From contig NZ_JAMBNY010000004.1 in NCBI RefSeq assembly GCF_023715345.1, positions 1-64,000 of the forward strand: DNA of 64,000 nucleotides. Direction: 5' to 3'. The notes under the pieces were generated by a model, which ran no database searches, had not been told where the DNA came from, and saw only the letters and a list, made by a program, of their open reading frames with translations. Position numbers and translations under genes: made by a program. Position 1 is the stretch's first letter. Each line of letters opens with the position of its first letter. Of this stretch, positions 7,505 to 16,211 are shown piece by piece. The stretch comes from Paenibacillus camelliae (GTDB taxonomy: Bacteria; Bacillota; Bacilli; Paenibacillales; Paenibacillaceae).

Positions 7505-8002
7505 ATGATAGAAACAAATAGATGTAGATTATTTAAATTACAAGACAGTGACTATGATGAATTGAAAAAACTATATACAAATCATCAAGTTAGAAAGTAT
7601 CTCGGAGGAGCAACTGATGATGAGATTCTATTAAGGAATAAGTTCGAAGAAATTTTAGGAAACTCGAGCAATACCTATGTTAACTATTGGGTTATCAGAT
7701 TAATAGCTAATAATGAATTTATGGGTCTCGTGACATTGGATAATTATCATGATGGAAAGAATATTGAAGTATCCTATCAATTTCTACCGGAATGGTGGGG
7801 CTCTGGATATGCTACAGAAGTACTTAAAACAATAATTGATTATTCATTTAAGGAATTGGGACTTTTAAGATTAGTGGCTGAAACACAAACAGCAAATATA
7901 TCGTCTTGTAGACTCTTAGAAAGAGTCGGAATGATATTAGAAAGTAATCTATATAGATTCAATGCGAAACAATCTCTATATAGTATTGAACGTAAAATTT
8001 AA
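7505..8002 (+). CDS. GNAT acetyltransferase
   Basis: 165 residues. Acetyl-CoA loop GSGYATEVL at 99-107, followed by LLRLVAETQTANISSCRLLE and VGM. RimJ/L-like. ATAGGAGA precedes the ATG. The next gene starts 25 nt downstream without an attC-like site between them, which suggests a deletion fused two cassettes: CGAAGA after the stop matches the inverted cassette start (TCTTCG at site 11). Confidence 0.9.
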   Translation: MIETNRCRLFKLQDSDYDELKKLYTNHQVRKYLGGATDDEILLRNKFEEILGNSSNTYVNYWVIRLIANNEFMGLVTLDNYHDGKNIEVSYQFLPEWWGSGYATEVLKTIIDYSFKELGLLRLVAETQTANISSCRLLERVGMILESNLYRFNAKQSLYSIERKI

Positions 8003-8027
8003 GTAATACGAAGAAAGAGGGGAAGCA

Positions 8028-8684
8028 ATGAACGTAATAAATCTATCTGAAAGTGAGTATGTCATTAATGAGTTTTCTCTTGAAGAGATAGGAACAAGAA
8101 AATTCTGTGTGTTTGATTTTGAAGCAACTGGACCGGATCAGTTGAATGATTTTATAACGCAAATTGGAGCAGTGATACTTGGTAAAGATGGTTTAATAGT
8201 TGAACAATATAAGACTTTCGTACGACCACCAAAACCAATACCTGAACTCATTGAAAAACTAACCGGCATTTTTAACAAGGATGTGGAAAACGCTCGTTCC
8301 TTTTCAGATGTTATAGATGAATTCTTTACTTTCTTCAGTGGATGCGTATTAGTAACACAAGCTGGATATGAATATGATCTCCCACTCTTACTCGAAGAGT
8401 GTAGAAGAAATAATAAACCACTGGAAGCTCCCCTAGTAATAGATACGAAAGCACTGTTTACATACTTACACCCAGAATATACTGAAATTGTTTCAACTAA
8501 CTTCTTGATTAATTATTATATGATCGATGATACGGACATTCAAAGGCATGACGCATTGGGGGACAGCATTCTAATATCGCGAATTTTTAACAAGATGATG
8601 GATGAATGCTGGGACAAGGGTATTGATCAGATTAGATTCAATAATTTGAAAGTAAAGAAAGTAAGGCTTACACCTTTGGAATAG
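8028..8684 (+). CDS. DnaQ-like DEDDh 3'-5' exonuclease
   Basis: 218 residues. All five DEDDh residues are visible: D30 and E32 in FDFEATG, D117 in GYEYDLPLL, H174 and D179 in RHDALGDS. This fold (DNA polymerase III epsilon, exonuclease X, RNase T) removes nucleotides from 3' ends using two metal ions. The short single-domain form resembles stand-alone bacterial exonucleases; DNA repair, RNA trimming or defence roles are all possible. AAAGAGGGG lies before the ATG. Confidence 0.88.
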   Translation: MNVINLSESEYVINEFSLEEIGTRKFCVFDFEATGPDQLNDFITQIGAVILGKDGLIVEQYKTFVRPPKPIPELIEKLTGIFNKDVENARSFSDVIDEFFTFFSGCVLVTQAGYEYDLPLLLEECRRNNKPLEAPLVIDTKALFTYLHPEYTEIVSTNFLINYYMIDDTDIQRHDALGDSILISRIFNKMMDECWDKGIDQIRFNNLKVKKVRLTPLE

Positions 8685-8707
8685 TAGATTAGAGACGGTA
8701 ATAACTT

Positions 8708-8872
8708 CAGCTAACAACGCATTAGCGCATCGTCACACACGCTCCTTGGTCACAGGTGGTGCTCTTGGCAGAGAAGCTGATTCATGTGACAACGCTGCAA
8801 GGCTAAGTCTACGACCCGTTTCGCATGCGCTACACTTAAGCCTTTCAGGTTCATGCAAAGCAATTATAAAAG
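8708..8872 (+). repeat. attC-like site 12, R' degraded
   Basis: R'' CAGCTAAC 8708-8715. The middle is AAGGCT/AGCCTT class. The right end reads TTCATGCAAAGCAATTATAAAAG instead of the usual L'-spacer-GTTA, with a deletion in L'. R'' does not match the site 11 R', in line with a fused double cassette upstream. Confidence 0.75.
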
Positions 8873-8889
8873 ATAGGAAGTGTTACTCG

Positions 8890-9396
8890 ATGGAAACGAA
8901 ACGTGAAGAAAATATAAATGCTTCAAAGCCACTTGGGATATCAGGTTTTGGAGGCTGGCTTATTCTTGTTCAAATTGGAATTTTTGGGACATTAATTTTA
9001 ACAGGTATACAATTGTTCATTTACTCAATTCCAACATTGAACTCTGAGACATGGTCTATGTTAACATCAAGAGAATCTGAATTTTATCACGAATTATGGG
9101 GGCCATTAATTATATTTGAAGTAATCTATAACACTTTATTAATTGGATTTTGTATTTATGTATTATTCACTTTTTATTCTAAGAAACGTATGCTTCCTAA
9201 ACTAATGATCATCTTTTACGCTGGAAGCTTATTAATAGGTGTAATTGACTATATTCTAATGCAAATGATCCCTTTAGCTAAGGAATTAGAAGATGGTAGT
9301 TCTGTTAGAGATTTATTTCAATCTACTTTGATATGTTTAATTTGGATACCTTATTTTTTGAAATCAGTTAGAGTGAAAAACACGTTTGTAAGATGA
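8890..9396 (+). CDS. DUF2569 family membrane protein
   Basis: 168 residues from ATG 8890 (GATAGGAAG upstream); the open frame extending further 5' only reads through site 12. The opening GISGFGGWLILVQIGIFGTL matches the conserved start of DUF2569 proteins. Four hydrophobic segments at about 20-42, 70-95, 103-123 and 138-155. Family function unknown, integral membrane. Confidence 0.85.
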   Translation: METKREENINASKPLGISGFGGWLILVQIGIFGTLILTGIQLFIYSIPTLNSETWSMLTSRESEFYHELWGPLIIFEVIYNTLLIGFCIYVLFTFYSKKRMLPKLMIIFYAGSLLIGVIDYILMQMIPLAKELEDGSSVRDLFQSTLICLIWIPYFLKSVRVKNTFVR

Positions 9397-9411
9397 ATCA
9401 GGCATTAATAT

Positions 9412-9576
9412 CGTATAACACTGCATTAATGCATCGGGACATTCGTCCCACGGTCAGCAGAAGCTTTTGGTAGAGAAGTAGATGCTGCTGATAAGCCTGC
9501 GAGCCTAAATATATCTATCCGTTCCGCTTTGCTTCACTTAAGGCTCCTGGGTTAATTAATGCAAAGACGTTTTAAG
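9412..9576 (+). repeat. attC-like site 13
   Basis: R'' CGTATAAC 9412-9419, R' GTTTTAAG 9569-9576, degenerate AAGGCT/AGCCTT-type middle. The upstream partner at site 12 is too degraded for the match test. Confidence 0.8.
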
Positions 9577-9615
9577 AAATGGCTGATATATCAAAAACCT
9601 TTAGGAGAGAAAATA

Positions 9616-10071
9616 ATGAAACTTTGTATTATAGGAATTAGAGATAACCCAAATTATGTTGAACAAGCAATTAAATATTTTACTGACTGTTGGGGAATTG
9701 ATGAAAGAATTTATCGAGATTGTATTATTCACAGTTTAACAACCCAAAGTAGTCTTCCTCGTTTTTATTTAATGCTTGAAGGTGCTCGAATAATAGGAGG
9801 ATATGGATTAGTAACGAATGATTTTGTAAGTAGACAAGATTTATTTCCATACTTATGCGCACTATATATTGAAGAAGATATGAGAGGGAAGGAATTAGGA
9901 TCCGTATTGTTAGAACACGGTAGGAAAGAAACAAAAAAATTAGGGTTTGATAAGTTGTATTTATGCACGGAACACAAGGGATATTATGAAAAGTATGACT
10001 GGAAGAAAATCGGTGAAGGCTATCACCCTTGGAATCAAACTAGTCAAATCTATGAAGTAGATACATTCTAG
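9616..10071 (+). CDS. GNAT acetyltransferase
   Basis: 151 residues from ATG 9616, behind TTAGGAGAG; the longer frame would start inside site 13. Motif A region reads EEDMRGKELGSVLLEHG (R-x-x-G-x-G/A type), followed by LGFDKLYLCTEHKGYYEKYD and WKKIG. It resembles small GNATs of the PhnO/YjgM kind. Substrate unknown. Single gene between sites 13 and 14. Confidence 0.87.
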   Translation: MKLCIIGIRDNPNYVEQAIKYFTDCWGIDERIYRDCIIHSLTTQSSLPRFYLMLEGARIIGGYGLVTNDFVSRQDLFPYLCALYIEEDMRGKELGSVLLEHGRKETKKLGFDKLYLCTEHKGYYEKYDWKKIGEGYHPWNQTSQIYEVDTF

Positions 10072-10099
10072 TGTAAGGATACCATAGAAGCCAGCATAT

Positions 10100-10224
10100 C
10101 TTATAACAAAGCATTAACACACCGTCGCATGCGCTCCTCGGTCATTGGTGATGCTTTTGGCAGGGAAGCTTATTCATATGACAACCTGTTATGCGCAGGT
10201 CCGTGAATGCAACAATGTTATACG
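10100..10224 (+). repeat. attC-like site 14
   Basis: R'' CTTATAAC 10100-10107 with outward CATAT matches its cassette start at site 13 (GTTTTAAGAAATG) at 11 of 13. R' GTTATACG 10217-10224. AACCTG/CAGGT class. Confidence 0.87.
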
Positions 10225-10332
10225 ACATTCGGAAGAACGGGTGAAAATACCATTTATCAGAAAGAAATATCAATCGGAGTTTAGAGATACCAATCCATTA
10301 TGTCCTAAAAAATTTTAGGAGGAATCTATAGA

Positions 10333-11289
10333 ATGGCATTAGAGAAAATTGATGTTTCAAAAATTATGGCTAATTACGGATTTCATGAGGTTAATGAATT
10401 TCAATTAATTAGTCAGGGATTAAATGATACCTATTTAGTATCAATAAAAAATGATAATCAATTTATTTTAAGGGTTTATCGACCAAAGTGGAGGAATGTT
10501 AATGAGATTAATTTCGAGTTAGAACTTTTAATGCATCTTCAAAGAAAAGGTTTTTCTTTATCCACACCAATTTCTAAAAAAGATGGGACCCTAATAAATG
10601 AAGTCATAGTAAATGGGATTAACAGAATTGCTGTATTATTTACCTTTGTGCCAGGAGAACCCTTTTTAGTAAATGAAGAGAATAGTTATTTGTTTGGAAG
10701 AAAGGTAGCACAATTCCATACGTTAACCGAAGACTTTCAAAGTAAATATGATCGATTTGATATAGATTTAGAGCATTTGATCGATAGACCTCTCATAACC
10801 ATTAAACCGTTCTTAAAACAACGTCCCTCTGATTGGATATATTTGAAAACTCTTGGAGAGAAACTTAAAGAACAAGTATTAAAATTATCCTTAAATCATT
10901 TAGATTGGGGTATTTGTCATGGGGACTTAGGTAATGGAAATGTTCATTTCTACCAAAAGAATTTAACTTTCTTTGATTTTGATTGCTGTGGAGTTGGATG
11001 GAGAGGCTACGATATCGCAGTATATAGATGGGATACAAAAAAAAGTGGGGAGCCTAATAGTGAAGAGGATAAAATATGGGAAGCATTTCTTAAAGGATAT
11101 AAGGAAATAAAACATTTAAGAGCAATAGATTTGAATATTGTCCCTTTGTTTGTTTCAATACGACAACTGTGGTGGATGGGGTTACATATGGGTAATGGTG
11201 ATGTTTGGGGGTTAGATTGGATAAATGATGATTATTTCGATCGTACAATACAATTTTTAAGGGAATGGGAATCCAATTATTTGGTTTAA
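10333..11289 (+). CDS. APH / homoserine-kinase-like phosphotransferase
   Basis: 318 residues with a eukaryotic-like kinase fold. The catalytic loop is CHGDLGNGNV (H196, D198) and the metal site FFDFDCCG (DFD at 215-217). N-lobe ILRVYRP carries the ATP-binding Arg/Lys position. It resembles SrkA/YihE and aminoglycoside phosphotransferases, which phosphorylate a small-molecule hydroxyl or a protein Ser/Thr. Substrate cannot be predicted. TTTTAGGAGG precedes the ATG. The next gene starts 21 nt later, so this is a two-gene cassette or a fusion of two. Confidence 0.88.
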   Translation: MALEKIDVSKIMANYGFHEVNEFQLISQGLNDTYLVSIKNDNQFILRVYRPKWRNVNEINFELELLMHLQRKGFSLSTPISKKDGTLINEVIVNGINRIAVLFTFVPGEPFLVNEENSYLFGRKVAQFHTLTEDFQSKYDRFDIDLEHLIDRPLITIKPFLKQRPSDWIYLKTLGEKLKEQVLKLSLNHLDWGICHGDLGNGNVHFYQKNLTFFDFDCCGVGWRGYDIAVYRWDTKKSGEPNSEEDKIWEAFLKGYKEIKHLRAIDLNIVPLFVSIRQLWWMGLHMGNGDVWGLDWINDDYFDRTIQFLREWESNYLV

Positions 11290-11309
11290 ATAAACAGGAG
11301 AATTTAAAT

Positions 11310-11825
11310 ATGTCTAGACTTTTAAGAATCCATATTATAGGTTCAACGGGTAGCGGAAAAACATATCTCGCTCAAGCTTTGTCAGAGAAGTTGAATATAA
11401 AATATTATGAACTAGACACAGTAATGTGGAGTAGTAAAGTGGAATTCGCCGGAAAGAATTCTCCAGACGTAAGGGATAAATTATTACATGAAATAATTGA
11501 TAATGATAGTTGGATTGTAGAGGGAGTTTATTATAAATGGCTTTCCGATAGCTTTTCAAGAGCAGATATAATTTATTACCTGGATACTAATGTTATGATT
11601 CGACACATCAGAATCATTATGAGATTTATTAAACAACGAATAGGCGTCGAAAGATCTACATACAAGCAAACATTAGGAGGTCTGATAAAAATGCTCATCT
11701 GGAATCATAAATTTAATAATACAAACCGCAAACAAATCTGTAGTTTCTTAGCCCCCTATAAAGTTAAAGTAAAAGTATTAAAAACCAACAGGAAAATTAT
11801 TAGATCACTAGAAGAAGGCAAGTGA
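11310..11825 (+). CDS. P-loop kinase, adenylate-kinase-like (FlaR / topology-modulation type)
   Basis: 171 residues from ATG 11310, behind CAGGAGAAT. Walker A is GSTGSGKT at 11-18; then YYELDTVMW and SWIVEGVYYKWL, the pattern of the so-called DNA topology modulation family, which are really small-molecule or nucleotide kinases of unknown substrate. A closely similar paralogue lies at 61745-62245 in the same window. Confidence 0.85.
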   Translation: MSRLLRIHIIGSTGSGKTYLAQALSEKLNIKYYELDTVMWSSKVEFAGKNSPDVRDKLLHEIIDNDSWIVEGVYYKWLSDSFSRADIIYYLDTNVMIRHIRIIMRFIKQRIGVERSTYKQTLGGLIKMLIWNHKFNNTNRKQICSFLAPYKVKVKVLKTNRKIIRSLEEGK

Positions 11826-11827
11826 CA

Positions 11828-11992
11828 TCACATAATGCATCGTCGTTCAAAGCCTAGGTGTTGACCCTTCGAAGGAAGGAGAATTTATGGAGAGCTGATT
11901 CACGTGACAACCCTGCAAGGCTAAGTCTACCGACCCGTTACGCTACGCTTCACTTAAGCCTTTCGGGTCCGTTAATGCAAGAACGATATATG
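11828..11992 (+). repeat. attC-like site 15, left end degraded
   Basis: The R'' region has collapsed to TCACATAATGCATCGTCG (the C of TAAC and the start of L'' are gone). The middle is AAGGCT/AGCCTT class and L' is intact. R' reads GATATATG 11985-11992, a T-to-A change in the GTT core that should block recombination. Confidence 0.8.
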
Positions 11993-12028
11993 AAATGGAA
12001 GCAAATTATAAAAAAAAGGTGATATCTA

Positions 12029-12553
12029 ATGAATATAGAAGTAACAAGAATTCAATTAGACCAAAAGGACAAATTCCTAAATCTATATAATCTTTATCTG
12101 TATGATTTATCGCAGTATACAGGTGAAGACCCGCAAGATAACGGTGAATTTGATCCGACCAATACTTATTTATACTTAGAGAGGGAGGAGTTGTATCCCT
12201 TCTTTCTTCAGTACGAAGAAAAAGCAATTGGTTTTATATTAATCTGTTCACCTCCGTTTGTACCCGAGGGAATTGATTATACTGTACAAGAGTTATTTTT
12301 ACTAAAGAAGTATCGAGGCATGAATCTTGCTTCTAAAGGTGTAGCAAAGGTATTAAAACAGTTTGAAGGAAAGTTTAGTATTAGTCAGCTTGAGGCGAAT
12401 AAGCCAGCAGTTACTTTTTGGAGAAAATACTACCAAAAATACAATCTAAAGATTGTTGAAGAGGAAGAAAATATTGAGATTGAAGGCTTACAAGGAGTAC
12501 ATAAAGTAATAACCCAAACTTTTGAAATTCTGAAATGCAATAAAATCAAATAG
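12029..12553 (+). CDS. GNAT-type acetyltransferase
   Basis: 174 residues. EVTRIQLDQKDKFLNLYNLY and LYDLSQYTG at the N-terminus, then VQELFLLKKYRGMNLASKGV, where the acetyl-CoA loop RGMNLAS is a weak version of RxxGxGxx. This is the pattern of the predicted-acetyltransferase COG5628-like group. AAAAAGGTG upstream. First gene of a two-gene cassette; the partner starts 13 nt downstream. Confidence 0.75.
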   Translation: MNIEVTRIQLDQKDKFLNLYNLYLYDLSQYTGEDPQDNGEFDPTNTYLYLEREELYPFFLQYEEKAIGFILICSPPFVPEGIDYTVQELFLLKKYRGMNLASKGVAKVLKQFEGKFSISQLEANKPAVTFWRKYYQKYNLKIVEEEENIEIEGLQGVHKVITQTFEILKCNKIK

Positions 12554-12566
12554 ATGGAGATATCAA

Positions 12567-12992
12567 ATGATAAAGAGCATATTCGTTTTTTTACTTATAA
12601 TCACTATGATTTCAGGATTTGTATTGTTATTTCATTACAGGAATGATAAACAAAAAGTTTTTGGGATTTGTTTTTTAACTATTTTCATATGTTTTCTATT
12701 ATCGATACCCTTGTATATAGGAATGAAGAATTCTATAGAAAATACAATAAAGGAGTCAATAAGTGCTCGAAATGGTGTCATCATATCTATCAATAAGAAT
12801 GAAAGTGACAATACTCCATTTAAGGACAAAGTTGAAAGATATAACACTATTTGTGAAATTAAATACCAAGTGGGTAAAGAAGTTTTTACAGCATGGTATC
12901 GGTCAGTTGATATACCTGTAACAAATATTGAAGAGGACTTAACTAGTACAAGGGGTAGATTTTATAAAGAAGAATGGATTTATAATGATTGA
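12567..12992 (+). CDS. hypothetical membrane protein
   Basis: 141 residues. Two hydrophobic segments at about 3-21 and 32-54, then a soluble C-terminal domain (GVIISINKNESDN..., CEIKYQVGKEVFTAWYRSVD) that looks like a small beta-rich domain outside or inside the membrane. Preceded by ATGGAGATATC. No family recognised. Shares its cassette with the GNAT gene. Confidence 0.75.
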   Translation: MIKSIFVFLLIITMISGFVLLFHYRNDKQKVFGICFLTIFICFLLSIPLYIGMKNSIENTIKESISARNGVIISINKNESDNTPFKDKVERYNTICEIKYQVGKEVFTAWYRSVDIPVTNIEEDLTSTRGRFYKEEWIYND

Positions 12993-13013
12993 TACAAAGA
13001 TGTATTGTCACTT

Positions 13014-13178
13014 CAGATAACACCGCATTAGCGCATCGTCGTTAACGCTCCTCTGTCACGGCGATGCAGTTGGCAGGTAACAGATTCACATGCTAAACCA
13101 GCAAGGCAAAGTCTGCGACCCGTTACGCTACGCTCCACTTAAGCCCTTCGGCTTCGTGAATCCAAGAAACGTTAGCAG
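13014..13178 (+). repeat. attC-like site 16
   Basis: R'' CAGATAAC 13014-13021 with outward CACTT matches its cassette start at site 15 (GATATATGAAATG) at 9 of 12. R' GTTAGCAG 13171-13178. AAGGC/AGCC class with point changes. Confidence 0.87.
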
Positions 13179-13233
13179 AAATGAGTTCAAAATTAATGAA
13201 GATACTAAAGAAGTTAAAAAACAGGAGGTATTT

Positions 13234-13520
13234 ATGAATGTAAATACAAAGGTTTTAAATTATTCTCTTTGGATTTCTTTAATAACAATGCTTATCTTTC
13301 CTGGTAGTCCTGAAGGTGTGAAGGGTATAAAATATGATTTTCCAATTTCATTTATAACATATTATCACCAAGATCGTTGGCTTATTAGAGGGTTAATCTA
13401 AACATTCTTAATTACTTTATCAATGCACTTATCATTTATACACTTCTTCTCATAATTATTAAGTTATATAGTAAGTTTTCAAAACGTAATGTAAGACAAG
13501 ATAAAGACGTTGGCTTATAA
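13234..13520 (+). pseudogene. small two-segment membrane protein, frameshifted
   Basis: ATG 13234 follows AACAGGAGG. The first frame gives a 55-residue protein ending DRWLIRGLI and stopping at 13399-13401. A second frame from about 13392 to 13520 continues with VNLNILNYFINALIIYTLLL and a basic tail, a plausible second membrane helix. One shifted base near 13391 would restore a protein of about 95 residues with helices at both ends. Confidence 0.6.
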
Positions 13521-13594
13521 AAATGAAGAATCATATTTGTGAGAATAGTCGAGAAGGCATTTACTTCTGTTAAACTTAAATAACATAAAAAGAG

Positions 13595-14152
13595 GTGAGT
13601 TACCTGAAGCCTAAGGCAGTCACATCTATAATTTTTCTATTATTGATTGCATTGATTTTTATTAATCTTCAAAAAGTTAAACCAAATGACCACACAACAG
13701 TAGAAGAAGCGATGAATTATTCGGGTATTGATTATGATGAGATTTATTACATTATTGAAAACATAGGAAATAATATTATTTTTTACGGAAAAGATGATAT
13801 ATTCTCGGTTGGATTAGTAACAAAAAATAGATCGAAATATCAATGGATATATGGGTTTGGTAGTAAACAATTTAATGAAACCGATCAAATCCTAACAAGA
13901 GCTTTTACAAATTTACCTACTAAGGAATCTGCAAACGATGATGAACTTGTATCGTTAACTTTTGGTGTAATGAATGATGAAGATATTGAAGAGTTAAAGA
14001 TCCAATACAAGGACCAGTTATTAAGAGATGCAACGATTATTCCGACATCAAAAGGTCCAATATGGTTTTGTTTTTCTGATACTCCAGTTAATTATGATCC
14101 TGATGTGGTACGTATTTATAAAAATGGAGAAACAAGACCGGGATGGTATTGA
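13595..14152 (+). CDS. secreted or membrane-anchored hypothetical protein
   Basis: 185 residues from GTG 13595 with AAAAGAGG immediately before. The N-terminal hydrophobic stretch (TSIIFLLLIALIFINL, about 10-25) is an anchor or signal. The outer domain contains YDEIYYIIENIGNNIIFYGK and SKGPIWFCFSDTPVNYDP, resembling extracellular domains of small Bacillales proteins that report on cell state, but I recognise no named family. Ends 40 nt before site 17. Confidence 0.75.
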   Translation: MSYLKPKAVTSIIFLLLIALIFINLQKVKPNDHTTVEEAMNYSGIDYDEIYYIIENIGNNIIFYGKDDIFSVGLVTKNRSKYQWIYGFGSKQFNETDQILTRAFTNLPTKESANDDELVSLTFGVMNDEDIEELKIQYKDQLLRDATIIPTSKGPIWFCFSDTPVNYDPDVVRIYKNGETRPGWY

Positions 14153-14192
14153 AATGATTATATGGATAGGTGAATCGAGGAAAAAGGAGCAT

Positions 14193-14260
14193 CAGCTAAC
14201 TCAGTTTTCACGCAGCGGCTGAGCGTTGGTCACTTTGATGCTTTTGGCAGCTGACAGAAG
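14193..14260 (+). repeat. attC-like site 17, right half lost
   Basis: R'' CAGCTAAC 14193-14200 with outward AGCAT partly matches its cassette start at site 16 (GTTAGCAGAAAT). The left arm continues to CTTTTGGCAG and AAGATTCA, then ends. L' and R' are missing. Confidence 0.75.
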
Positions 14261-14295
14261 ATTCAATAGATAAAGAGAAAGGTAATGAAGGGAAG

Positions 14296-14490
14296 ATGAA
14301 AGATTATATTTATGTAATTTATGTGCTGGCTCTAGGAGTGGTCTCATTTTTCACAGGAGAGATTGTAACATTCATAATGTTAGGAATTATTTTAATGGCA
14401 TTAACGAATATGTTGAGGGTTCAAAAAGAAATTTTAAAGAAATTAAGTGATCAAAACAGTAAAGACAAAGAGAAAAGAGAGTCCAATTAA
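14296..14490 (+). CDS. small membrane protein
   Basis: 64 residues. Two hydrophobic helices (about 4-22 and 25-42) and a charged, basic C-terminal coil (QKEILKKLSDQNSKDKEKRE). GAAGGGAAG before the ATG. Resembles small bitopic/polytopic helper peptides of Bacillales without a known role. Confidence 0.7.
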   Translation: MKDYIYVIYVLALGVVSFFTGEIVTFIMLGIILMALTNMLRVQKEILKKLSDQNSKDKEKRESN

Positions 14491-14635
14491 AAGCAAGTTT
14501 GAAGTTAAGATGCTCCCAAAAGTTGAAAGGTGAAATATAAATTTTGGAAAAGCATGAAAACATAAAAATCCAAACATGAAGAAAATGATACGAATGGTTT
14601 TGAACGTAAATCAGAGAAGGCTAGATAACTACATA

Positions 14636-14760
14636 CAGCTAACACAGTATTAGCGCCACGTCACATTCGCTCCTCGCTTAATAGTGATGTTTTTCGCAGA
14701 GAAGCAGATTCACGTGACAACCTGCTATGCGCAGGTTCGATAATACAAGAACGTTAAGTG
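14636..14760 (+). repeat. attC-like site 18
   Basis: R'' CAGCTAAC 14636-14643, R' GTTAAGTG 14753-14760, AACCTGC/GCAGGTT class. L'' and L' retain the pairing GTATTAGCG/CGATAATAC. The matching cassette start was lost with site 17. Confidence 0.87.
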
Positions 14761-14848
14761 AAAATACCAGCAAACAGTTTAATTAAGTATGCTTCTCAGG
14801 AAGATGTATTACATTCATAAATTAAATTACCTTATTAAGGAACTTGAA

Positions 14849-15178
14849 ATGACGACAATAGTGATTATTATCTTAACGTTTTTGATTTCAATTTATTTAG
14901 GTCCTTATGGAGTGTTGATTGTGTTAAGTGTTATTTGTGGTGTGGTTGTAAGTAATTATAAAAGAAATAAAAGAATAGAAACGGATCTTCAGAAAATCAA
15001 AGAAAAACTAGGAATTGAAGAAAGAGAAGAAGCTAAGGTATCAAATGAAGAGATCGAAAAGGAATTAGAATCTGAGTTATTAAATGAAGAAGAAAATGAT
15101 GAGAAAAATAAGCATATCGAGAATGAGTTTGACGAATATACTAAAACAGAAGATAATAAGAAAAATCAAAATGAGTAA
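14849..15178 (+). CDS. small membrane protein with acidic coiled-coil tail
   Basis: 109 residues from ATG 14849, preceded by AAGGAAC; an ATG 60 nt further upstream lacks a ribosome site. Hydrophobic helix or hairpin at about 3-35 (IVIIILTFLISIYLG, VLIVLSVICGVVVS), then a basic linker and an acidic, heptad-like tail rich in EEE/KE (about 45-109). Likely membrane-tethered with a cytoplasmic coiled coil. No family recognised. Confidence 0.75.
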   Translation: MTTIVIIILTFLISIYLGPYGVLIVLSVICGVVVSNYKRNKRIETDLQKIKEKLGIEEREEAKVSNEEIEKELESELLNEEENDEKNKHIENEFDEYTKTEDNKKNQNE

Positions 15179-15213
15179 CGAGTTTATGGATTTTTCACAG
15201 AAGGCGGTAGCTT

Positions 15214-15355
15214 CAATTATCACAGCATTAACGCATCGTTGCTTGGACCCTCTGTTGGAAGAATTAGCAGAGAAGTCGGCTTACCAACACAGACGCCCAC
15301 CTAAGATATGCGTATCTAAGGTGGGCGTCTGTCGTTAATGCATGAAAGCTAGCCG
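15214..15355 (+). repeat. attC-like site 19
   Basis: R'' reads CAATTATC (15214-15221, AAC changed to ATC) and R' GCTAGCCG (15348-15355, GTT changed to GCT). R'' with outward GGTAGCTT still matches its cassette start at site 18 (GTTAAGTGAAAATACC). The middle has the apex-class hairpin. Confidence 0.85.
15289..15332 (+). repeat. central hairpin of site 19, apex variant
   Basis: Stem ACAGACGCCCACC/GGTGGGCGTCTGT with shortened apex TAAGATATGCGTATCTAA. The A-A mismatch next to the lower stem (CCTAAG/CTAAGG) is kept. Confidence 0.85.
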
Positions 15356-15385
15356 AAAGAAGTACTTAATTTAGGAGGAGTCGAT

Positions 15386-16153
15386 ATGATATTAGAAAAA
15401 GTTATTAATAGAATTGTAATACAACGTGAATATAGGGATTTTGTTGATCAGTATCTAGATAATATACTTACCGAATTTAAAGATAAGATTGATAGCATTT
15501 ATATGTGTGGCTCGATTCCAAAAGGAACGGCTAAACCTTTTTTGTCAGATGCAGACTTTACTATTGTATGTGCAAATCCCAAAGATATTGATTACGAAAG
15601 ATTGACAAATATTAAAGACAGGCTTTTGGAAGAATATCCATTAGTAACTAAGATTGATACGATAATTTGCTCGATTGACGATGTATTAAGTAAACCTAAT
15701 GAGTGGGGTTTTTGGGTTAAGATAATTTGTGTATGCATATATGGTCAAGACGTTGGTGAAAAAGTACCACCGATAAATATCTCTCCAGAATTCATTCTAG
15801 ATTTAAATACAGAGACCAAGAAAGAAATAGATCGAATACATCATTTACTTTCTAATGCTAGTGATACAACAATGAAAACTAGATATATTAAAGGCTACTC
15901 TAAGAAATTAATTCGTGCATTATATTCTTTGGTTTTAGAAGATACAGGTGTATGGCAAGATGACATTATTAAGATGAAGAATGCCATAAACAACTATTGC
16001 GAGATTGACTCCGTTTTAGTTGATTATCTGTATGCTTGTTACTTGGATAGTGATGTGCCTGTTGAAGAGTTTCTGGGAATTGCAGACGAAGTATATAGCT
16101 ATTTTGAGAACGTCTTAAATGCAATGGCTGCTTCCAGAACTTCCTTCGGCTAA
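15386..16153 (+). CDS. nucleotidyltransferase (pol-beta fold, ANT-like)
   Basis: 255 residues. Minimal nucleotidyltransferase signature: CGSIPKGTAKPFLSDADF, with GS at 42-43 and catalytic Asp 55 and 57. The C-terminal half is helical, as in aminoglycoside or lincosamide nucleotidyltransferases, which transfer NMP to a drug hydroxyl; MNT-type enzymes are the alternative. TTAGGAGGAG precedes the ATG. Its TAA stop is part of a surviving R'' half-site (see 16137). Confidence 0.85.
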   Translation: MILEKVINRIVIQREYRDFVDQYLDNILTEFKDKIDSIYMCGSIPKGTAKPFLSDADFTIVCANPKDIDYERLTNIKDRLLEEYPLVTKIDTIICSIDDVLSKPNEWGFWVKIICVCIYGQDVGEKVPPINISPEFILDLNTETKKEIDRIHHLLSNASDTTMKTRYIKGYSKKLIRALYSLVLEDTGVWQDDIIKMKNAINNYCEIDSVLVDYLYACYLDSDVPVEEFLGIADEVYSYFENVLNAMAASRTSFG

Positions 16154-16154
16154 A
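16137..16154 (+). repeat. attC-like site 20, R'' remnant inside a gene end
   Basis: GAACTTCCTTCGGCTAA, the end of the nucleotidyltransferase gene including its stop, is the inverted partner of its cassette start at site 19 (GCTAGCCGAAAGAAGTAC, about 14 of 16). The rest of the site is deleted. Confidence 0.75.
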
Positions 16155-16211
16155 AGAGGGGGAAATGAGAATTAAACCAAACTGAATAGTGAGTTTACAG
16201 AATTAATTCAG

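Noticed and set aside
14028..14222. 64-codon open frame inside the end of the 13595 gene
   Set aside because: Alternative frame with no ribosome site, running into site 17.
15289..15332. Central hairpins as ordinary rho-independent terminators
   Set aside because: The stems are strong but not followed by T runs, they sit inside attC-like sites with L' directly after, and the apex is conserved. A secondary role in 3'-end formation is left open as a finding.
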